DNA from: Microplitis mediator
Taxonomy: Eukaryota > Arthropoda > Insecta > Hymenoptera > Braconidae
Reading direction: 5' to 3'
NCBI RefSeq assembly: GCF_029852145.1
Contig: NC_079979.1
Coordinates: forward strand, 4,016,501 to 4,080,500
Length of the DNA stretch: 64,000 nt
The notes under the pieces were generated by a model, which saw only the letters and a program-made list of their open reading frames with translations, did no database searches and was not told the origin of the DNA. Both the position numbers and the translations under genes were made by a program. Below, one piece after another: positions 35,901 to 44,659 of the stretch (position 1 is the first letter of the stretch; each line of letters starts with the position of its first letter).

Positions 35901-38900
35901 GTTCACAAGTCTCTTGAGGATTCAAACTCATGAACTATCACCTGTCAGTCTATTGAAGTACCCTTGACGCTATTACAGTGCACGATCAAGAAAACAGTAT
36001 TGCTTTTATTTATAACTTACTTTTTTTTACATATGTTGTGTTTACATTAGTAATCTACATTTCTATTGCAATAGAATGCCCTTGCGGCTTCAGTAATATG
36101 GTGACTTAACGGTAAAGTTATAGTAAATAGATAGCCAATTCACGGTCGATTTACTTTACCATCGATTCACGTTATTTTCATAGTCATAGTATAGTCGATT
36201 TGCGGTAAATAACTATAGTGTGCTTGTATTATTCTCGCACTATCTATAGATGGTAAATAAAAGGTATAACGGGTGACCTTGCGACTGGCTCGTGTCCACC
36301 AATCAAGAGTCCGCGTTACTAATTAATTATTAGTTAACTTATTTAATCGTTTATTTCATTTAATTGTTAAATTAATTAATTGTAAGTCTAACTTATGATA
36401 TAGATAAATTTTATAATTGTGGTTGCTGGCTTGCACTCTGGAGGCGGGATTCGCTCTGTCTTTGGCCGGACACGCGGCTGGAAAAGAAAATCTTAATGCT
36501 ACGGGATTGGAAAATAGAAATGAAAAAAGGAATTTGATCGTGTATTATCTTACTAATTAAATTTATTTAACCAAAATTCCCCATATATTTATATAAATTT
36601 CCCCTGAAGAATTTAATTAATTGAAATTTAAATTTGATATATAATAACGGGTAAAAGTTTGAGATCCCTGGCAATGAAATAAATTACGGTGATAATGATA
36701 TGAAAATCAAACACACTTGAAGAGAGAGAAAAAAAAAACCAGCGATTTATTAATGAAGTGGATCTGGTTAACTCACCGACAATCCTTCTGGGATAGAGTG
36801 GAACTGGAACTCAGCAAAAACTCCCGGGGAAAATCACCACCACCCTGATTAAAAATATTGATTGAAAGCAATTGAGAAGCGGTCTATCGTCTCAATAGAA
36901 TTTGATCTAGGGGGCCTCTGACCTGATCCCGGGTGACTAGAGAGTGTCAATTGACATATAATTATTCGAATAGATGGCCGTAGGCTCAACTAAACTTTCG
37001 CGCTCGATTTCAAGTCAAAACGCACTGTTACAAAGGTGAGTCAACGGTTGTTTTATTTTCGAAATACCATAGATCGGACGTCGATGTTTAGTTTTGTTAA
37101 TGTCGATATACTTGATCTCTTCTGTGAAAAACTGGACTATTTTGATAAGTCTACTGAAAATTTCTCGTGGTGTGATTATAATTTCGTGGATATTTGACTA
37201 CTTTTCAACCACTAACAGTCAGCTCACTTTGTTCTGACTGCGAAAAACTGGACTTACGGTGAGTCAAGTGGGAATTGTCTGTGGTTTGACTACAATTTCG
37301 TTAATGTCTAATGAGTTTTAAACCCAGAACTCACAATCAGTTCATCTCGTTTCTTCTGAATATTCTTGTTCTCTCGCCCGTAATTAAATCATGTCCAAGA
37401 ATTTTTCATAAGATTAATAAAAATTAATTGCTTCAATGATTCAATAGGAATGAACTATTGGCTACTCCACCACCCACATTATCCTTACGGTCATTCCTTA
37501 CTATATCGAAACCTTTTAAAAAAATATTATCTTTTTTATCCAGCCACGTTTCGGATAATAGAATCACGTCGTAATCTTGAGCCTTTTTTTGTATTTCTGG
37601 TAGCTTTCTCCGACAACTGCGGCAATTCCATTGAAGGAATCGCCGCTGACTAGGATCTCGTGCCATCTTGGATTTGGGGTTGAACTTGAGGTTGTATTTG
37701 AGTTATGTGCAATGACATAACCTTCCAAATTTTCTGCCATAGTATTTCTTGATTCGGGATATGTGGTATCATCTCCGCAAAATCTTGAATTGATTTTTAA
37801 GTCGTCTCCGAGGATGGAGGTGAATTCAGTCTTCTTCTATCTTTTAATTGATCCTTTACTGCCTCAGCAGTGATAACACCAGCACACAAAAAAAAAAATT
37901 GACTGTACACTGGGCGCCACTTATCTACGGGCATGTTTTTCGACCCACTGAATACGAATTTCCAGTCAGTTTAGACCGTCCAGACTTCAATTTCGAGTAA
38001 ATCGCAAAAAACCCCAAAATATAGCAAAAATTCGATGTTTTGGCAAGAAAAAAAATTTTGAGATCTAAGGCAAGCATAATTTTCATGTATTTTGATATGT
38101 TAAATACTAATTTCGATCGTACTTTAATCATAAACTTTTTTAATTCTAAAAAAATTGTAAAATATCCTTAAAAATTGCAAAAATTGGGATTATCTTGGTA
38201 CAAAAAATTTTGTGGACCCGGATTGACGAAGATTTTCATGTAATTTAATCTGCTTGATCTGATTCTGCAATAAATTTAGCCCATAGTCCCCTCAAACATT
38301 CATGAAACTGCAAAAAATCGATAAAATAGCAGAAAATTGCTGCTGAAAAAATGGAAAAAAATTTTTTGAACACAATTAAATACATTTCTTGTATTTTTTA
38401 TTTCTAAAATACAAGATTAGATTTAAGAATGTACACAAATTGGATTTTTAACGGTTTTTCGAGGGTATTGTACTGTTTCATTCTCGAATGATCTACGACG
38501 TAAATACCTCTTTTTTCACCTCTTCCTTTATTTAGTAAAAATTTGCCATCGTGTTGGGATTTCAACTTTTTCGATGTGCAGACTTCATTTCATTGCATGA
38601 TCGCTTGTACTTGCAACCAGGGCACCTCCTCGGGGTGACGGTGGGCAACAGAACCATTTAGCAGAGTCCCTGGGTTAACGGCGTGTGTGCCGTCATGGCA
38701 GGTACAAGTGATGGGTACTTTACGATGCAAGGATTCGGAAACCCAGTATCAGCGTCTGGTCAGGGTGAGAAAGCAGGCCCGCAGGCGTCGTCATCCAGCG
38801 ACTGCAGCTCTTCAGTAGTGGGAAACTTGGCTACTGGAGAGTATACTATTACAAGAAGCAATTCCCATCTATGCAATAAGAGTCCTGATCTATTTTGTTA

Positions 38901-41900
38901 CGTTTGTGGGGAGTTTGAGCCGGTAAAAAACCGCAGAACGTTTTTAGATAGATTAAAACGAAATTATGAAGAATGCTTTTGCATTCAAATTACAAATTTG
39001 GATTCTGCCTGGGTCCCACACTTTGTTTGTGGTCGATGTAATATTATGTTGATACGATGGGAAAAAACACAAAACAGCCCTCGCAGATTTGAATCATGGT
39101 GGAAATACGGTGGGTTTGTTCCATTTTACCACTGTGATTACGCGGTGTATTCACCGTGGAACCACGTTGGTGAAATAGCACAAAGCCACCGCGTAATCAC
39201 GGTGGATACACCGCGTAATCACAGTGGAAACATCGTGTATACACGGTGGTAAAATGGAACAAACCCACCGTGTAACCACGATGAATTCACGGTGTTTCCA
39301 CCGAGATTCAAATCTGCGAGGGAGAAAAAACTTGAAATTTACAATTCCCATAATCTGGACTTCACGAACTAGTTCGCATAACTGTTACTTCTGTATGACT
39401 GAAATCGCTGGGTTTACTCCGTCGAATAGAAGTAAAATACAGTACGCCAATGTTTCATCAGCTGTTAAGCCACAAAAAACAGATATTGTTGATGAAACCG
39501 AAGCTCTGGACAAGGATGGTGATTGTTTTCAGTACTTGAGAGAAAAGTTTCCAGCAATAAGTGATGCCAAATTAAAAGAGGGAATTTTTAATGGACCCTA
39601 AATTAGAACTCTATTTCAGGATGCTAATTCAATCACGATGTGATGATAATCACTACCCTGAAATTCTCAGCGTGCAGAAATTATTCCAAATCTTGAAAAA
39701 AATTTTCCAAATTAAATTTTTTATTCTGTTTACAGAGAAATTTTAACATTGAAAGATGGAGGTGAAGTCGCTTTAGACTGGGTAGATAACCATTGTACTA
39801 ATTTATCACCAATTGTTATTATTTTACCTGGATTGACTGGCGCTAGCCAAGCAGAATATATTAAATGTCTTGTAACAGGTGGACGTGAAATAGGAATTAG
39901 ATGTGTTATTTTCAATAATCGTGGTCTTGGTGGCATTTCTCTTAAGGTAAAATATTGAACTTCGATTTAATCTTTCAGTTCATTTAACTGTAAAAAACAA
40001 ATAATAATAACATAATGTAACCATTATCATGAAAATTATCTTAATTCAAAGGACTGATTGGAATTATCATGCTGAAACCATAAAAGTGGTTTCGAAGCTT
40101 ATTGTAAATTCGGTTGTTTGCTTTTGGCTCATTCAGGGCAAAGCGGATTAATTTCGAAACAGTTTGCACAACAGCAACGGTCACAAAATTACTGTTGAGG
40201 CCTGCCATCAACCAAGAAGTCTCAGAGGGATAGAACTAGGTTCTATCATCTGATGATACCGGGTGACTAATTCAAGTCCCAATCCATGGTAACACTGACT
40301 CGTCCACATACTCAAGATACCAAAACTTTAAATCCAAAACTCCAACTATATCATTTTCCAGACTTTAATCTCAAACCATATTCCATATTAAATTTCCATA
40401 ATTCTGATTCTAATTCTTTACGATAATTTTTCTTAACGAAACCCATAGCTGTAGCGTTACTTCATATTTTTTTTTCTTTCTTTTTTTCATTGTTTTCTAG
40501 TATACAGCCGTAGTAACGGCTTTTTACACTTTTTGCCTTTATATCGCAACTGCTTTACTTCTCTTTCTGACTTCATTGTGCGGCTGTGGCCCAACTTGTG
40601 CTTATACTGTACTGCATCATTACGGTGATGCCCTACAATCTTCCTTGTGCAATGAAGGTGTAGTGGCGTAGGGAAACCACAGAGAAAACCTAGCCAGTAC
40701 AGTTTCGGTTTGGGTGAAGCTCCAGTGATCGATAAAATTCCCATCACCCGAATATTTAATTTTTATTGTACGACTTGGTCGCTACATATATATATCATAA
40801 AATCTATTTCCATTTCGGCTGCCGAATGGCTTTTTTTAATGTTATTTTAAGTTATTTGTAGAGAAAATTTGTTTTTATTAATAGACTCCAAGAACTTATT
40901 GTGCAGCTAATAGTGATGATTTTGCGGAAGTTTTGAATCACGTATCTCAATTAAATCCTGATGTTCAGATTGGTGCTACTGGAATTTCTATGGGAGGGTT
41001 GGTATTTTTTTTTTATAATTTTGTGGATTAATTCATAAAGTTTTAATTAGTGATGCATATAATTTATCTTAGCTTGATATTGGGAAATTATTTAGCCCAA
41101 GAACGTGAAGCTGCGGTAAATAAATTGCAAGCAGCATTTCTTGTATCAGTGCCATGGAATGTTTTCGAAGGTACCAAAAGTATTGAGAGTGGATTGAATC
41201 GATTGTTGAATCGATATTTGGCTAAAGCTCTAAAAAAAAGTTTTAAAAATATGCATAACAAAGTGGAGGATTTACTCGAAGAAGATCTTACTGAGGCTTT
41301 CAAGGTTGTACTTGAATACATACTTTCATATTATTTTACTAATTTTTCAGTTCAAGATTCCAAGAATTTTTGTTTTAAAACCGTCAAATCTAGTGTCAGA
41401 ATAAGAAATTATATCAATTGTTGAATTTTCAAGAACGTCATTATATAAATTATACAGCTTATGTCTTTTTGGTGTTCCAAAAAGATGATAAATAGTTTAT
41501 AATTATCATTGTATTATTTGAAACTAATTGCCTCTTTTATAATATTAGTCCAGTCGGCTGGGAAAAATAGCCGTTTTTTTTCGACTTCCATTTTAGACAG
41601 TCCGATTTCCAAATTTTTTTTTAAAATACTCGGGAACATATATACAACATTTTAAAAAAAAAATTGGGCGAGGAAATTCAATAGTTTATAAAATAGCCTT
41701 TTTGCAATGCACTTTGAATTAAAGTTTCTTGGAAACTATTGAGAATGAGTCAAGACATGTTGCGAGTGAATTTTAGAGAAATAAATTACGAATAAAATAA
41801 GACCTTGGCGATATCTCTACGACGAATATTTACCGAGATATTAATTCCTAACGGACCCAAATTACGGTAAACCCACCGTAATTTACGGTAATCCCCGAAA

Positions 41901-44240
41901 AGTACCGATTTACCGTGAATTACGGTGGCTTTACCGTAATTTACGGTAAATCTACTCGAATTTTACGGTATTCTACGGTAGATTTACGGTAAAATTACCG
42001 TAAATTTACGGTAAATCAGGTCTGCTAGGGATTTTTTAATTAATAATTTACGATCGGAGCAAGAGATCATAAACAAATAGCTATAAGTCGGCAAAAAATA
42101 AACCGATTTTGATGTTTTTAAAAGCTTAGAAGTTGAATAAAATTGGACAAAAACAACCGTAAAGTGTATTAGGAGCAAGGATTGATTTTTTTGGAAGAAA
42201 ATTCCCAATTTTTAAATATAGTGAAACCTAAACTTACAATTTACCTTCTCAATATGACAATTTACAGATAAGCTCAGAAAAATATACATGGCCTTATAGA
42301 CAGTTTTAGATCAAATTGAACGGAATTTAGTATAGTACCGGATATCTCAACTGGTAGAGCACTCGGCGCGGTACCGACATGGTCTAGGTTCGATTCTCAG
42401 TTCGGGCTATCGATATTTTTCTCAGTTTATCTATAAATTGTCTTATTGAGAAAGTTAATTGTAAGTTTAGGTTTCACTAAATTTAAAAATTGGGAATTTT
42501 CTTCCGAAACAATCAATCCTTGCCCCTAAGACACTTTACGGTTGTTTTTGTCCAATTTAATTCAACTTCTGAGCTTTTAAAAACGATCCAAACAAACTTT
42601 AGCGCGAAGTCATAAAAAATAAGCCAAATTTTGAAATTTTTTTATTTTCAATCGAAAAAACAAAATATGAAGGAAAGTCGGTACAAAATGGGAATAGCGG
42701 GGTTAAATACTGTCTTGGTTGAAGTTTTTTTTGAGACAAAAAAATTGTGAATCGAAGGTTTTGGACTGAAAAAATAACGGTTTTATTGAAAAAAAAACTG
42801 AAATATTTCGTATATCATGACTTCCGAAAAATTTTTTTGTATCTTTTTCTGAAAACTACATTTAAAAACACAAATTTTGAAAAAAAAAGTGCCGAAAGGT
42901 TAATTTTTGAGAAAGTTATAGCAATTTAAAAAAAAAGAGCGTAAATGCTCATAAAAAAAATAGTCTTCTGATCGATTTTAAGATCTCGACATTAAAATAA
43001 AAATAACTAGAAAACAATGCGGAATTCGAAAAAACTTTATTAGGTATAACTTTTAGGGAATAAAATTGTCTACAAAAAAGGTCCCATGATATTTTGTAAT
43101 AGGTCTGATAGTTTCGCCGGAAAAGTAAGAAAAACTCAAAATTTAATATGAATTCGACTTCAACCTCAAATAACTTTTGAACAAATAGATTCCGCAAAAA
43201 ATGATAAGAATCTTTTTTTGTAGAGCATTCAATTCCCTACAAAAATATGCCTGCCAATTATTGCTATGACGCATCGTTAGCTACTTATAAAAATCAGAAG
43301 ACATAAAAAAAATTTTTCCCATGTTATTCTTATGGGAAATAGAAAAGTGCAATGCGGACAATGTTAATATTAATATTAAGAGCTCTAATTTTCACAGGCG
43401 TCTTTTTTTATCTTAACGAAACTTTTTAACCTGTTTGGAAGAAAAAAAAAATTTGTTTGTTTTTTTAATCACCCTAATATATATATACATATATATATAT
43501 TTTTTTTTGTAACGGATTTTTCACTACCTGGGATCTACCAGAGTCATGTCTGAATACACTTACTAGTAGCAACCTTCCATTCGGCTGCCAGAAGGCATTT
43601 TTGTTTTGTAATATCACAATTACTTAACCCTCCAACAAAACAGTCAGCACGAATAGTTCATGCAAACTATTATGAAAAAAGCATTAATCAGTATCAAAAA
43701 ATTCAAATACGTAATAGTTATATTTATATTGTTTTTGGATCGCCAAACAGGCATAAAAAAATTTTCAATTTGAATAATTGTAGTATTCGCAAGTTGGAAT
43801 TTTGAAAACTAATATATTTATTATTTTATTCAGAGTAACACATTGAGAGAGTTTGATTCAGCATTTACTGCGAAACATTTTGGATATAAAGATGTCAATG
43901 AATATTATGCGAATGCTACATTGCATAAAAAATTACATTCTATCCATGTACCACTATTGTGCTTAACTGCAGCTGATGATCCTTTTCAACCTTTTGATGG
44001 TAATAAATTACCATTTTGAATTTACTCGATTCTAAATTAAAAATCAATAATAATTAAATTTTTTTTTCAGTGATACCACTAAAAGAGGCAAAAGAATCTA
44101 AAAGCATTGCTTTTTTAATAACATCTCATGGTGGTCATATTGGTTTTCTTGAAGGGCTATTTCCAACTAAACAAGAACAATATATTTCTAAATTATTCAA
44201 GCAATACTTTCAAGCTGTATTTTTCAAAAACCATACATAA
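29837..44240 (+). CDS. ABHD3: ABHD1/ABHD3-type alpha/beta hydrolase (phospholipase family)
   Basis: Seven coding exons join in frame to 386 residues: 29837-29938, 34585-34751, 39736-39946, 40885-40997, 41073-41304, 43834-43999 and 44071-44240. Residues 1-34 are one membrane segment, as in ABHD1/ABHD3/ABHD15-type proteins, placing the enzyme on an internal membrane. Then come the PPMLVCGN and PTPWCLESRAQT family motifs, the oxyanion region (ILPGLTGASQAEY), the nucleophile elbow GISMGG (Ser195), the acid in AADDPFQP (Asp323/324) and His353 in SHGGHIGF. Vertebrate ABHD3 cleaves medium-chain and oxidised phosphatidylcholines; the insect substrate is inferred. Length is normal for the family. The large introns (4.6, 5.0 and 2.5 kb) are full of transposons, while two introns are only 71-75 bp. 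An AATAAA is at 44320. Confidence 0.93.
30231..31193. mobile_element. Foldback element (TAGGGTGCGCC end), right end cut
   Basis: Inverted arms meet near 30750 (a GAGCTTGGCATTAAAATGGA pair). Both carry the AATATTAATATTAA core (30336 and 31141). The right arm stops at ATCATC where a GTATACACC word-array element begins, about 65 bp short of the complete arm. Lies in ABHD3 intron 1. Confidence 0.8.
31194..32463. mobile_element. Word-array element built from GTATACACC
   Basis: Ends CCCTAGCTGATCCG and GCGATCCGCTCGGG form imperfect inverted repeats. The first 200 bp and last 90 bp consist of GTATACACCGTGTATA-type words in both orientations. The 900-bp middle lacks the word and may be a separate insertion. 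Confidence 0.65.
32750..32870. repeat. GGATTCCCATG word cluster
   Basis: Several copies of GGATTCCCACATGGG / CCCATGTGGATTCC words in 120 bp. Terminal repeats not resolved. Intronic. Confidence 0.5.
33226..33377. mobile_element. 152-bp TA-flanked MITE
   Basis: Terminal inverted repeats CCCTGGTTAAAAATACTGAT and complement, with TA at 33224-33225 and 33378-33379. One end of a related copy occurs at 36843 inside an LTR. Confidence 0.82.
33566..33633 (+). repeat. tRNA-like module (CAT anticodon-like loop)
   Basis: Box A CAGCCTAGCGG, an ACGTG-CTTCATAA-CATG arm and box B GGTTCAAGACC. The closest of the modules to a real tRNA, but the acceptor stem is not closed. Pseudogene or SINE head. Confidence 0.55.
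34181..34470. mobile_element. Word-array MITE built from CACCGTGG (copy 1)
   Basis: TA on both sides, ends CCCTAGCGGTTTTGAATCAC and complement. Almost every base between belongs to CACCGTGGATACACC or its complement CCACGGTG. Any open frames across it are artefacts of the repeat. Confidence 0.88.
34585..34751 (+). other. ABHD3: ABHD3 exon 2
   Basis: Acceptor GAAAAATAG; 167 bp encoding the VCGN...PTPWCLESRAQTIL block; donor AAG|GTAAAT. It ends in phase 2. The donor lies inside the target duplication of a retroposed LINE fragment just downstream. Confidence 0.88.
34764..35116 (-). mobile_element. 5'-truncated LINE tail with 15-bp target duplication
   Basis: The plus strand begins with poly-T. 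On the minus strand the sequence ends CGCAAGGGAAATTTGAAAAA, CCAATAAA and poly-A, the usual end of a LINE. AAGGTAAATATAATT flanks it at 34749-34763 and 35117-35131. The duplicated target contains the splice donor of ABHD3 exon 2. No coding part is retained. Confidence 0.78.
35215..35544. mobile_element. Word-array MITE built from CACCGTGG (copy 2)
   Basis: TA-flanked, ends CCCTCGCAGATTTGAATCAC and complement, interior of CACCGTGG words. The same subfamily as 39078-39322 and distinguishable from copy 1 by its ends. Confidence 0.9.
35909..35984 (-). repeat. tRNA-like module
   Basis: Minus strand: box A TAGCGTCAAGGG and box B-like GAGTTTGAATCCTC at tRNA spacing. Not a foldable canonical tRNA. 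Confidence 0.5.
36079..36264. repeat. CCCTTGCGGC-ended word-array fragment
   Basis: Begins CCCTTGCGGCTTCAG and consists of ATAGTCGATTTGCGGTAAAT-like words. The right end is lost at the LTR inserted at 36265. Confidence 0.5.
36265..37032 (-). mobile_element. Solo LTR in ABHD3 intron 2
   Basis: On the minus strand it starts TGTAACAGTGCGTTTTG and ends CCCGTTATA, with AAGG on both sides (36261-36264 and 37033-37036). It shares its first 30 bp, a GCCGCGTGTCCGG segment and the 3' end (GTGGACACGAGCC) with the LTR at 51619-52849, so they are one family. A piece of the 33226 MITE is inserted near 36843. Confidence 0.78.
37433..37666 (-). pseudogene. LINE endonuclease fragment
   Basis: The minus frame contains FLQWNCRSCRRKLPEIQKKA, then DVILLSETWLDKKDN and a later GGGV: the start of the apurinic-type endonuclease of a non-LTR retrotransposon (the LNWN and ETWL motifs). 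The frame breaks before the RT. Clearly a relic, in ABHD3 intron 2. Confidence 0.8.
37880..38460. repeat. CAGCACACAAAAA element, single arm
   Basis: Begins CACCAGCACACAAAAAAAA, then TTGACTGTACACTGGGCGCC, and contains GCAAAAAATCGATAAAATAG stretches like one arm of the LSM1 intron foldback (61707-62648). The second arm was not found. Confidence 0.5.
38695..39640 (+). pseudogene. Multicopy insect Cys-rich protein gene, broken
   Basis: The frame opens at ATG 38695 and shows paired cysteines in CYVCGEFEPVKNRR (38896), DSAWVPHFVCGRCN (about 39000-39045) and HNCYFCMTEIAGF (39382), then FPAISDAKLKEGIFNGP. I recognise the CYxCG...WxPH...CYFC layout from an abundant uncharacterised family in insects and other invertebrates, probably zinc-binding. 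Here a MITE (39078-39322) splits it, and a TAA at 39599-39601 replaces what is normally a Gln codon. The family usually continues far beyond this point. It sits inside ABHD3 intron 2 and is probably a relic of a mobile or multicopy gene. Confidence 0.75.
39078..39322. mobile_element. Word-array MITE built from CACCGTGG (copy 3, in coding sequence)
   Basis: Ends CCCTCGCAGATTTGAATCAT and complement, AG on both sides. Discounting the element and one AG leaves the host frame open. The same subfamily as 35215-35544. Confidence 0.88.
39736..39946 (+). other. ABHD3: ABHD3 exon 3
   Basis: Acceptor CTGTTTACAG; 211 bp carrying the start of the hydrolase core (DGGEVALDW and the ILPGLTG oxyanion loop) and NNRGLGG; donor AAG|GTAAAA. 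Confidence 0.92.
39947..40884. other. ABHD3 intron 3
   Basis: Apart from a moderately GC-rich block (about 40500-40745, with CGTAGTAACGGCTTTTTACA and CGGTTTGGGTGAAGC) of unknown origin, nothing is recognised. Confidence 0.4.
40885..40997 (+). other. ABHD3: ABHD3 exon 4 (nucleophile)
   Basis: 113 bp from ACTCCAAG to GGAGG, encoding the SDDFAEVLNHV helix and the GISMGG elbow. The donor is GTTGGT, weaker than the others but the only one that keeps Gly-Gly-Leu in frame. Confidence 0.88.
41073..41304 (+). other. ABHD3: ABHD3 exon 5 (lid region)
   Basis: 232 bp after a 75-bp intron, encoding LGNYLAQE through the helical lid to LLEEDLTEAFK; donor AAG|GTTGTA. Confidence 0.9.
41847..42030. mobile_element. 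Word-array MITE built from TTACGGTAA (copy 1)
   Basis: Ends CCTAACGGACCCAAATTACG and GTAAATCAGGTCTGCTAGGG, interior of TTTACCGTAATTTACGGTAA words. An inverted copy is at 52963-53155 and a fragment at 27745-27775. Confidence 0.88.
42200..42490. mobile_element. MITE with tRNA-like core
   Basis: Inverted ends ATATAGTGAAACCTAAACTT and complement. The core at 42335-42409 (+) has box A ATCTCAACTGG and box B GGTTCGATTCT. The same family as 18631-18925. Both flanks (42100-42200 and 42490-42560) are also inverted copies of each other, so it sits at the centre of a larger foldback. Confidence 0.75.
42950..43480. repeat. Foldback family, single arm
   Basis: Closely matches the right arm of 56737-57759, ending AATCACCCTAATATATA and including the AATATTAATATTAA core (43366). 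The left arm is absent. Confidence 0.78.
43834..43999 (+). other. ABHD3: ABHD3 exon 6 (catalytic acid)
   Basis: 166 bp from acceptor ATTTTATTCAG, encoding LREFDSAFTAKHFGYK and the AADDPFQP acid motif; donor ATG|GTAATA, phase 1. Confidence 0.92.
44071..44240 (+). other. ABHD3: ABHD3 exon 7 (catalytic His, stop)
   Basis: 170 bp encoding the SHGGHIGF histidine motif and a short C-terminal helix, stop TAA 44238-44240. Its 3' UTR runs towards the convergent PPIE gene. Confidence 0.92.
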
Positions 44241-44341
44241 TTTACAAAAATATACCAAAGGAATAGATATTTTATAGACAAGTGTTGGATGATTACTGTT
44301 TTATATACTAATTGTTCGTAATAAAAAATTAATTTTTACTG

Positions 44342-44659
44342 CTACGATAATTCACCACATGTAGTTATGACAACTTTTTGGGAAGTTGTACCAGCTTTAC
44401 TACCGAATTTTTCAATTTTTTTCAATACGTCGAGTCCACTGAGTACGTGTCCAAAGACAACGTGTTTATTGTCCAACCAATCAGTTTTTGCAAGACACAA
44501 AAAAAATTGCGAACCATTGGAATTGGGTCCTGAATTAGCCATTGACAATATTCCTGGTCCCGTGTGTTTTAATTCGAAATTTTCATCATCAAATTTATTA
44601 CCGTAGATTGATTTACCACCTGTACCATCGTGATTTGTAAAGTCACCACCTTGACACAT
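44342..44659 (-). other. PPIE: PPIE exon 4 (C-terminal cyclophilin)
   Basis: Acceptor ACAAAATAG then MCQGGDF through CGELS and stop, 106 codons including the stop. The internal ATG is not a start: exon 3 joins directly before it. Confidence 0.93.

Noticed and set aside
37433..38140. A host gene on the minus strand in the ABHD3 intron
   Set aside because: The motif content is that of a LINE endonuclease, and the frame ends after about 78 codons.
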